Shown: positions 8,462 to 15,829 of the stretch, in pieces
Numbering within the stretch: position 1 is the first letter of the stretch
Layout: every line of letters begins with the position of its first letter
Source of the DNA: Ferruginibacter sp.
Lineage (GTDB): Bacteria > Bacteroidota > Bacteroidia > Chitinophagales > Chitinophagaceae
DNA: 64,000 nucleotides
Reading direction: 5' to 3'
Assembly (NCBI GenBank): GCA_025362235.1
Contig: JANYGZ010000085.1
Span: 1 to 64,000 of the forward strand
Position numbers and translations under genes: made by a program
The notes under the pieces: model-generated
Databases searched by the model: none
What the model saw: only the letters and a program-made list of their open reading frames with translations
Told to the model about the DNA's origin: nothing

Positions 8462-11173
8462 ATGCCAGAAAATAATATCATAGTTAATCTAAGTGAAGTT
8501 GATTTACAACGGCCCTTTCCTGGGCTTCGGTCGTTTGAAGAAAAAAACGAATCGCAATTTGGTGGCCGTGATGTGGAAATAGATGAGTTATTTTTATTGA
8601 CAAAGCGTAATTCGCCTACCATTGTTTTTGGAAAATCAGGCATAGGTAAAACCTCTCTTCTAAAGGCCGGTCTGATACCAAGGTTAAAAGCCAGCTATTT
8701 TTATCCCGTATATTTCAGAATTGATTATGCTTCAGTAAAAGCTCCGCTTAGACAGGTAAAAGATTTTGTGTCTGAAAAATTTAAAATTGCAAATCCAACA
8801 GATTCGGGAATTGGCGATCGTACACTCTGGCAATATTTTCACGATGTAGCATTGTATAATGGAAAGGAGAGGTTAACTCCTGTTTTGATTCTTGATCAGT
8901 TTGAAGAAACATTTACCATCGGAAAAGATAAAAGCCATGACGTTATTGAACTGTTTACCGAGCTGTCAGACCTTGCAGAAAACCGTGTTCCTTTCCTGGT
9001 ACATAAACAATACCAGGAAAAGGATGAATTGATACCCTCTGAATATGAAAAGCTAAATTATCGTGTTGTTATCAGTCTTCGCGAAGACTACCTTGCGCAA
9101 CTGGAGAGCCTGAAAAAAAATATGCCTTCACTTAATAAAAGCCGTTACCGCATTGTTCAGATGACGTTTATCCAGGCAATGGAAGCTGTCACAAAATCTG
9201 CAAAGGGGTTAATTGATAATGAAGCTGCAGCCGGTATTATAAAAAAAATGCCGGGCATTACAGATCATGATTTTGATGCAGTTGCAGAAGATACTGACAA
9301 TGTAAAAAGATTGCTGGTAGAGCCTTTTTTATTGAGCCTGATCTGTTTCCAGATCAATGAAAAAAGGATTGAACGAAAGCTGGATAAGTTTACACCTGAA
9401 TTGATTGCTGATTTTAAAATTGAAGATGTTATCAAATCGTTTTATAATGATACGCTGAAACCTTTTGGCGATAATGTAAGTGAAGGTATTGAAGATAGCC
9501 TTTTAACAGAGGGGGGCTATCGGAAATTAGAAGTATTGGAACAGCTACAAACTGATTATAAGATTGATAAAACTGCAATTGCAGCATTAATTAACAGTCG
9601 CATAATACGCCAGGAAGACCGTGATGGTGTGGAATATGTTGAATTGATACACGATGTATTGGTGCCCGTTATTAAGCAACGACGGGATGAAAGGCTGAAT
9701 AAAATACGTGAAAAAGAAAAAAGCGAATCTATAAGACGTGCCATACAATTAGACAGGGCTGAACGAGTTAAATACAGAAAAATTTTTATAAGTTTTGCTA
9801 TTTCAATTTTTATTCTTGCAATAACAGGAATACTTGCATACTTCTTAAAAAATACTAAAAATGAACTTGAGCGATTACATAATATGGAATTTGCTCAAAA
9901 ATTATTGATCAATGCCGAAAGCATTGATAGAAATTATACCGATTATAAAAGTGCCGCACTCATTTCAAGAACTGCTTATCTTATCTATAAAGATAACAAC
10001 GGGGATGATTATAGCTCCTATTATATGGATATGTGGCATAGGTTACAAGATCTTGGTTATAATTTTCAATATCTTAAATATGAAGCACAGGTTAGATCTA
10101 TAGCCGCTGAAGGCGACAATATTTATGTTGGATATAGAGATGGAAAAATATGGAAAAAAAATATAAATAATTCAAAAGATACAGGTATTCTTTTTTATGA
10201 TTGTAAACAAAATGTAACCAGTATTGCTTTTAGCCCTGATAAAAAACTGATGGCAGTTGCAGGCACTTTTAATAATGTAAAGCTTTTTGATCTAAGTAAA
10301 TCACCAGCTAATCCAGTGGAATTAGATAGTATACTAAAAAATGAAAACGGAAAAACTGTTGCTTTCGCTGCTAATGGCAACCTGGTATTGCAAACAGATG
10401 AAGGGATAATAACATGGGATGCTGCTGCTTACAGGCAAGTTGTAAATTGGAAGCAACGAAATCAATTTAAAATAATGAATGGTTCAAAATCTATTTTAAC
10501 AGACCCCGTTGTTTGGGATAAAGAAGTCCTTAAGATGCCCGGTATGCAGTTCAATTGTTTGGCAACATACAGTGATAAAATTGCCATAGGTTCCGACTCT
10601 TGTTTTGTAATTGTTTCAAAAGATTCGTTAATAAAATTTACCAACCCTGCATTAGGCACCGTATCAAGCGTTCAATTTGACAATAAGGGCGATTACCTGT
10701 ATATAGGAAATGATAATGGTGCAATATTCAGGGTTTCGCTATCCGACTATACAATTGAAAATAACTGGAACCAAAGTGGCCGGATAAACAATTTTGCCTA
10801 CTGTACCAATGGCGGATACCTTGCATCTGGTTCTTTTGATGGAACAGTGGCAATTTATCCCTGCGATATTAAAAACTCTGAGTGGAAAAATGCAAAACCA
10901 TTGGTATTGGCAGTAAAAACATTCAATCCGAGATATTGTTACAGCATTAATTTTAGTGCAGATAATAATTACTTACTGGCCGGCTACCAGGACGGATCAG
11001 TTCAAAAATGGCCTGTAAAAGCAGAGATGTTGGCATCTTATATATGCGATTCAGCTTCAGGGCAAAATTTAAGTTTGGATTCCATTCTGATTAAATATGG
11101 CATTAGCAGAAAATTTATTTCCAATGAACAAAAAAATATAACTGTAAACAAAAAAATGGTACCCATTAAATAA
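8462..11173 (+). CDS. nSTAND-type ATPase with a transmembrane helix and WD40 repeats
   Basis: The N-terminus has the opening PFPGLRSFEEKNESQFGGR that is typical of nSTAND1 ATPases, a Walker A motif GKSGIGKTS (residues 57-65) and a Walker B motif LILDQFEE (142-149). Helical STAND arms follow to about residue 425. One hydrophobic helix, FISFAISIFILAITGILAYF (about 440-460), would anchor it in the membrane. Residues 530-860 contain WD40-type blades such as VTSIAFSPDKKLMAVAG and GGYLASGSFDGTVAIYP. Such proteins sense a trigger with the propeller and oligomerise with ATP. Here the coupled partner is the SIR2-TIR protein 4 bp upstream. Two exported proteins follow closely. The domain calls are strong; the trigger is unknown. 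Confidence 0.85.
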   Translation: MPENNIIVNLSEVDLQRPFPGLRSFEEKNESQFGGRDVEIDELFLLTKRNSPTIVFGKSGIGKTSLLKAGLIPRLKASYFYPVYFRIDYASVKAPLRQVKDFVSEKFKIANPTDSGIGDRTLWQYFHDVALYNGKERLTPVLILDQFEETFTIGKDKSHDVIELFTELSDLAENRVPFLVHKQYQEKDELIPSEYEKLNYRVVISLREDYLAQLESLKKNMPSLNKSRYRIVQMTFIQAMEAVTKSAKGLIDNEAAAGIIKKMPGITDHDFDAVAEDTDNVKRLLVEPFLLSLICFQINEKRIERKLDKFTPELIADFKIEDVIKSFYNDTLKPFGDNVSEGIEDSLLTEGGYRKLEVLEQLQTDYKIDKTAIAALINSRIIRQEDRDGVEYVELIHDVLVPVIKQRRDERLNKIREKEKSESIRRAIQLDRAERVKYRKIFISFAISIFILAITGILAYFLKNTKNELERLHNMEFAQKLLINAESIDRNYTDYKSAALISRTAYLIYKDNNGDDYSSYYMDMWHRLQDLGYNFQYLKYEAQVRSIAAEGDNIYVGYRDGKIWKKNINNSKDTGILFYDCKQNVTSIAFSPDKKLMAVAGTFNNVKLFDLSKSPANPVELDSILKNENGKTVAFAANGNLVLQTDEGIITWDAAAYRQVVNWKQRNQFKIMNGSKSILTDPVVWDKEVLKMPGMQFNCLATYSDKIAIGSDSCFVIVSKDSLIKFTNPALGTVSSVQFDNKGDYLYIGNDNGAIFRVSLSDYTIENNWNQSGRINNFAYCTNGGYLASGSFDGTVAIYPCDIKNSEWKNAKPLVLAVKTFNPRYCYSINFSADNNYLLAGYQDGSVQKWPVKAEMLASYICDSASGQNLSLDSILIKYGISRKFISNEQKNITVNKKMVPIK

Positions 11174-11179
11174 TTTTTT

Positions 11180-11512
11180 ATGAAAAATTTTACAGCAAGT
11201 TCTAAATTATTTATTTGTATACTTTTCATACTTTTCCTCTTAAATACACAATATGCCAAAGCTCAGAGTAGAGGACAGAATTGCCCTGAGAACGTTATTT
11301 CAATGAATAAAATACAAACCGGTATCCCATCAGCAAGAATTACAGAGTATGAAGATTGTGTAGCATACTTAGATGGAACTCCACAAAGTAAAACCAATAA
11401 TAAAGACTTACTCAAAGACTGTTATAATAAACTGATTATTTATTATGGAGCATTAGATAAGGAAACAAAAGTTAATGAGTATAAAGTAAAACTTAGCAGT
11501 ATATCATATTAA
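11180..11512 (+). CDS. Small exported protein of unknown function
   Basis: This 110-residue protein has a signal peptide (hydrophobic FICILFILFLL, cleavage likely after YAKA). The mature part is about 80 residues with three cysteines (NCPEN, EDCVAY, KDCYNK) and a helical C-terminus. No family is recognised. It begins 6 bp after the nSTAND gene, so it is likely to be in the same transcript, which is odd for a cytosolic sensor operon. It shares general layout with the next gene (signal peptide, then a short helical domain). Confidence 0.65.
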   Translation: MKNFTASSKLFICILFILFLLNTQYAKAQSRGQNCPENVISMNKIQTGIPSARITEYEDCVAYLDGTPQSKTNNKDLLKDCYNKLIIYYGALDKETKVNEYKVKLSSISY

Positions 11513-11549
11513 TAAAATCAAACAAAGTATTAACTCCCAAATTCAAACC

Positions 11550-11999
11550 ATGAAAAAGATTTTAAAGCTGCTTATAATATTTTATTTATTAAATACTATA
11601 AATTTATTTGCCCAGGATCTGCCGAAACCGAACACCGATTCAGCTTCGACAACAAATCCAAATTTGAGACCTGTGCAACCAGCTGCACCAATATCAACAA
11701 CACCTGTACTAATTCCGACTCCATCAGGATCGAATTCATCTGACAACTCATACAAAAATGCTTTTGAAAATTTTAAAAACGGCAAGCTGGAAGATGCAAT
11801 AAAAGAATTAAATAATAATTGTATCCCCGGTATTTTAGCTGGTAATGCTTTAATTTACAAAGCTTATAAATTGCTTATAATCTGTTATAAAAATATTGAC
11901 AAGGACGGAACTGCAAAAACTAAATTAAAAGAGCTTTGTGTAAAAGTTGGAAAGGATGAAACCAGTGTCCAACAAACAATTGATAATACCGGTTTATAA
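11550..11999 (+). CDS. Exported protein with proline/serine linker and TPR-like helical domain
   Basis: The 149-residue protein has a signal peptide ending near LFAQ, a low-complexity linker rich in proline, serine and threonine (about residues 25-70), and a helical domain from residue 74 (YKNAFENFKNGKLEDAI, followed by YKAYKLLIICYKNIDKDG) that reads like two TPR helices pairs. It lies 37 bp after the previous small exported gene and probably ends this transcript. No enzymatic motif is seen. It may act in the periplasm or at the cell surface. Confidence 0.6.
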   Translation: MKKILKLLIIFYLLNTINLFAQDLPKPNTDSASTTNPNLRPVQPAAPISTTPVLIPTPSGSNSSDNSYKNAFENFKNGKLEDAIKELNNNCIPGILAGNALIYKAYKLLIICYKNIDKDGTAKTKLKELCVKVGKDETSVQQTIDNTGL

Positions 12000-12166
12000 T
12001 TATCTTTTCCACTTAATTTCAAAAATAGACAGGTTGTACCGTCAGGGAATAAATTTATTTTCACCGAAAATATAAGTTTGTTCTATTTTCCTCTATCTAT
12101 TGATTCTGTTAAATAGTAATTGACTTCCCTAAATCAAAAAGAAAATTTCGTTTCTTTAATCTTATC

Positions 12167-13168
12167 ATGAGAATTTTTAAAAATAGTATTTGCCTGTTTA
12201 TATTTTTTATTGCCTTTTTTATTGCCTGTAGTAACACCGGTGCAAAAAGCAAGGGTATAAAATATCAATTAGCAAAAAACTGGCCACAATTACCAAAAGG
12301 ATATACGCTAAGCGAGGTTACAGGAGTAGGAATAGATACCAGCCAAAATATATTCTTATTTCACAGGGCCGGCAGAAAATGGGCAACGCCATTTTCAGAC
12401 TCTTTAATTTCTTTAAATACGATATTAATGCTGGACAGGCAAACCGGAAAAATACTAAACAGCTGGGGAGCCAATTTATTTATCATGCCACATGGTTTAA
12501 CGGTTGACAGAAACAATAATGTATGGGTAACTGACCTGGCATTACAGCAAGTTTTTAAATTCAGCCATGATGGTAAATTGCTTATGAAATTAGGTGTGGC
12601 AAAAATAGCAGGTAATGATGCTACCCATTTCAATCTTCCTACAGATGTTGCCATTGCTGATGATGGCTCTTTTTATGTAAGTGATGGATACGGTAACAGC
12701 AGGGTAGTTAAATTTTCAAAAGAAGGAAACTATCTTTTTGAATGGGGTAAAAAAGGAGATAAGCCCGGTGAATTTAATATACCACATGCAATTGATCTGG
12801 ATTCGTATGGAAATGTTTATGTAGCCGATAGGGAAAATAACCGCATACAGAAATTTGATAGCAATGGAAAGTTTTTAAACCAATGGAAAAATAATAAAGC
12901 GGTGCAATTATATGCTTTAACAGTTGATAAAAAGAATAATAATGTCTTTGCTATTGACTACTCAACCGCATTTTATATTTTTATTAAAGGCTCTGATATT
13001 TTACAGTTTGATTCGTCAGAAAATTTATTAAACAGGTTTGGTAGGACAGGTTCCTACAACGGCCCTGTTTGCCGGTATCATGATATTGCCGTAGATAACG
13101 AAGGAAGTATTTATGTGGGTGATATTTTGGGTAACCGGATCCAAAAATTTAAAAAAGTTTTGGATTAA
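12167..13168 (+). CDS. NHL-repeat beta-propeller lipoprotein
   Basis: A lipoprotein signal (FIFFIAFFIAC) is followed by a six-bladed propeller built of NHL repeats. Typical blade signatures are GLTVDRNNNVWVTDLALQQVFKF, seen in part at about residues 109-130, then FYVSDGYGNSRVVKFS, VYVADRENNRIQKFDS and IYVGDILGNRIQKF. This architecture is shared with peptidyl-alpha-hydroxyglycine lyases and many uncharacterised Bacteroidota surface proteins. The zinc and calcium ligands of the lyases cannot be checked by eye, so no reaction is assigned. It stands alone, 167 bp after the previous gene and convergent with the amine oxidase 15 bp further on. Confidence 0.8.
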   Translation: MRIFKNSICLFIFFIAFFIACSNTGAKSKGIKYQLAKNWPQLPKGYTLSEVTGVGIDTSQNIFLFHRAGRKWATPFSDSLISLNTILMLDRQTGKILNSWGANLFIMPHGLTVDRNNNVWVTDLALQQVFKFSHDGKLLMKLGVAKIAGNDATHFNLPTDVAIADDGSFYVSDGYGNSRVVKFSKEGNYLFEWGKKGDKPGEFNIPHAIDLDSYGNVYVADRENNRIQKFDSNGKFLNQWKNNKAVQLYALTVDKKNNNVFAIDYSTAFYIFIKGSDILQFDSSENLLNRFGRTGSYNGPVCRYHDIAVDNEGSIYVGDILGNRIQKFKKVLD

Positions 13169-13183
13169 TTGGCATGCGCCATT

Positions 13184-14524
13184 TTACACATTCATCAATT
13201 CATTGCTTACCCTTTCACCACTTCTTACAGCACCTTCCATATAGCCGTTCCATATATCACTGGTTTCTGTTCCCGCCCAATGTATATTACCACAGGGTTC
13301 ACGTAAAGCGGCACCACAATTGGTGATGGCATTAGGTGGCATTATACCTGCATAACAGCCCAGGCTCCAGGCTTCATCGGTAAAATAATGATCAATATAG
13401 GTTTCGCAATGTAGTGCGGCATCGCCCAAAAATTTACTAAAACAATCCAGTACCAGTTCTCTTCTTTTTGCTTCATCAAACTGCATTAGTTCAATGGCTT
13501 TATTGGCTAATGCAAAGCCCATCAAGATTCCTTTACTTCCATCCTTGGGCGAATTATCAAATGAAACCGAAACATACTGTCCAGGCATAGCGCATAAACC
13601 ATTCAACTTATTTACCCGCCAAAAAGGAGTTTTATAAACAGCATAACATTTAACTACATTGCCCATAAACTGTTCCTGCATCAGCTGTACCCTTTTTTCA
13701 GGCAGCGGCTGTTGATATTGAATTTTTCCCGCAACTGCGGGAGGTATTGCCAAAACAATTTTCTTTGCAGTGTATAAAAAATCAGCTCCGCTTACTTCAA
13801 CGCCATCTGTATTTTGCGAAATGGAAACAATCGGTTTATTGAGCTGTAAAACATCGCCTAATTCGCCTGCCATTTTATCGCAAACACTTTGTGCACCACC
13901 CATAATACGATCCTGTTGTGCTCCTTTTTTTATATTCATCAATGTGTCGAAATCTTTGCCACTTTTTGTATAAAATAAAGTATGCAGCATCGATATATTT
14001 TTAGGGTGCGTTGCAAAGATTGCTTCAAATGCCAACTGGAACATACTTTGTGCCTTCTCATTTTTCATGGTCTGCTGCATCCATTCTTCCGCACTCATTT
14101 CATCCCACATTTGTGCATTTGGTGAAAGCCAGGGTTGCTGCAGGTTTATTTTTTTTGATAACCTTGTAATGCGTTGAATTCCCTTATTTAAATTAAGCAA
14201 TGCAAAAATCGGCAATGGGGGGATGATACCTTTGTACTGCTTTAATTGGTTCAAAAAAAACATACTGCTCTTTCCTGTATCAAAGGTTGCAAAAGTGGGT
14301 ACTTGGTATTCTTTACATAACGCATACATTCTATCCTGTGTGGCACCAATCCATTGGCCACCTAAATCAACATAAGTATTTTCATCCAGCCATTTGGTAT
14401 AAATGCGCCCGCCTACCCTATTCCGGGCTTCAAGTAACAAAATATTTTTACCGGCACGTCTGAGGTTTCGTGCTGCAGTAAGGCCTGCATAACCAGCTCC
14501 TATAACAATTACATCATATTTCAT
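13184..14524 (-). CDS. FAD-dependent amine oxidase
   Basis: The start MKYDVIVIGAGYAGLTAARN is chosen because the FAD-binding GxGxxG motif sits at the N-terminus and because the ATG overlaps the stop of the upstream gene in an ATGA (14521-14524). A longer frame exists but would run through the upstream gene. Further flavin amine oxidase signatures are LLEARNRVGGRI, the middle substrate domain, and the C-terminal FAD-contact NIHWAGTETSDIWNGYMEGAVRSG. At 446 residues the length is normal for the monoamine oxidase family. It oxidises a primary or secondary amine to an aldehyde or imine, with release of hydrogen peroxide. The coupled amidase-fold gene suggests a short amide-to-amine-to-aldehyde pathway. 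Confidence 0.88.
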   Translation of the reverse strand: MKYDVIVIGAGYAGLTAARNLRRAGKNILLLEARNRVGGRIYTKWLDENTYVDLGGQWIGATQDRMYALCKEYQVPTFATFDTGKSSMFFLNQLKQYKGIIPPLPIFALLNLNKGIQRITRLSKKINLQQPWLSPNAQMWDEMSAEEWMQQTMKNEKAQSMFQLAFEAIFATHPKNISMLHTLFYTKSGKDFDTLMNIKKGAQQDRIMGGAQSVCDKMAGELGDVLQLNKPIVSISQNTDGVEVSGADFLYTAKKIVLAIPPAVAGKIQYQQPLPEKRVQLMQEQFMGNVVKCYAVYKTPFWRVNKLNGLCAMPGQYVSVSFDNSPKDGSKGILMGFALANKAIELMQFDEAKRRELVLDCFSKFLGDAALHCETYIDHYFTDEAWSLGCYAGIMPPNAITNCGAALREPCGNIHWAGTETSDIWNGYMEGAVRSGERVSNELMNV

Positions 14525-15675
14525 GGTAGATAAAGATTTACTATTCTGCCCTCGTTTATTGAAGGCGCCAAAACTGTTAAGGAGTCGTTGTTTAATACCA
14601 ACACCCTGCCTTCTGGTTTCAAATCCCATAAGGCACCCGTAAAAAAAACATTCATGCCGTAATGAATTTTTGATTGTGGTGCCCGCTTACCCATACTGTA
14701 TTTTATCCAGGCATCGCCCTCTGTAATTTTATGGTATTGGGTTGTATCTACATCTGCCGGGGCTTTAAAACCATTGTACCCATTCCATGGCGCATTCCAG
14801 ATACTGTCTACACCACCAAGGGATGGTATAACAATAAAATCTACTTTTCCTGCAACAGTAGTGTAAGCAGCCGGAAACCAGCTATCTGCACAAATCAATA
14901 AAGCCATCTTACCAGCACTGGTTGAAAAAATTGGTGTTTGGTCTTCCTTGCCACAGGCAGAAAAAACCTGTTCATCATCTACAGGAAAAATTTTCTTAAC
15001 AAGAGGTGGAACGATTTTGCCATCTGCACCAAATACTACTGATGTATTATATATTTTACCTTTTGAATTAATTTCAAGCTTTCCCCCACTATTTACAAAA
15101 GCATCGGGTAGAGCAATAGAACCTGCTACAATAACACAATTAAACTCTTTCGCTAATTGCGAAAAAACCTGTTCGTAGATGGCCGCCATTTGTTTACCTT
15201 TCATACTAAACAGTGCATACTTCATTTTGTCTTTTGCAGGAGCATTGTAATAATGGGCAATAAATTTAAACAGGTTGCTGGTAACAAGGTTTGTCATTGC
15301 TCCATCCATTGTTGGTTGCTGAAAAATATTTTCCTTTTCGTTGGCAGCCACCAGCCAGGTACCAATATATTCAGGTAATACCACTACCGATTTAGCAGTT
15401 AATTTATTTTGTTTTTTCAGTTGATCAAAATATATATAAAGAGTATTTTTAAAATTAGCTGCTGTGGAATAATTAACTGGCGTTAACAAAGGTTGCATAC
15501 CGATAACATTTCCTTTGCCGGAGTCTGCACCAAACTCTGTATAATTAAACCCAGTTTTAGAAACAGCTATTACTGTTGATGCCTGTTCTTTGGCTCGGCC
15601 CATTTCTGCCCAGATATTATACATTACAAGAACGGTCAAAATCAGCGCTGCAGAAAATAGTAAAAACTTCCTCAT
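14521..15675 (-). CDS. Membrane-anchored nitrilase-superfamily (carbon-nitrogen) hydrolase
   Basis: The nitrilase triad is present: Glu in VVLPEYIGTW, Lys in LVKKIFP, and Cys in LLICADSWFP. The N-terminus (FLLFSAALILTVLVMYNIW) is an uncleaved anchor or signal segment, so the catalytic domain should face the periplasm, which is less common for this family. At 384 residues it is longer than a minimal nitrilase (about 270-320), with inserts around residues 90-130 and 250-300. The family hydrolyses amides, carbamates or nitriles. Its last four bases overlap the start of the amine oxidase gene, which points to coupled translation and a shared substrate route. The exact substrate cannot be read. 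Confidence 0.8.
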   Translation of the reverse strand: MRKFLLFSAALILTVLVMYNIWAEMGRAKEQASTVIAVSKTGFNYTEFGADSGKGNVIGMQPLLTPVNYSTAANFKNTLYIYFDQLKKQNKLTAKSVVVLPEYIGTWLVAANEKENIFQQPTMDGAMTNLVTSNLFKFIAHYYNAPAKDKMKYALFSMKGKQMAAIYEQVFSQLAKEFNCVIVAGSIALPDAFVNSGGKLEINSKGKIYNTSVVFGADGKIVPPLVKKIFPVDDEQVFSACGKEDQTPIFSTSAGKMALLICADSWFPAAYTTVAGKVDFIVIPSLGGVDSIWNAPWNGYNGFKAPADVDTTQYHKITEGDAWIKYSMGKRAPQSKIHYGMNVFFTGALWDLKPEGRVLVLNNDSLTVLAPSINEGRIVNLYLP

Positions 15676-15829
15676 GATTTAAATTGGTTACTGGTTTAAA
15701 GATAAAACGTTCAGAATTTGGCGAAATATGGGAAGTATTCCGTTAGCCCGGAACCACTGATGATTAAAATATGTTGATGAAGATAACAACAAAAAGTTAA
15801 ATTGCCAGTGTGCCTGACTTGCCCTTGGC

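Noticed and set aside
308..11999. CBASS or Thoeris assignment for the first island
   Set aside because: No CD-NTase gene and no ThsA/ThsB-like pair layout are present, so a named system cannot be assigned from the domains alone.
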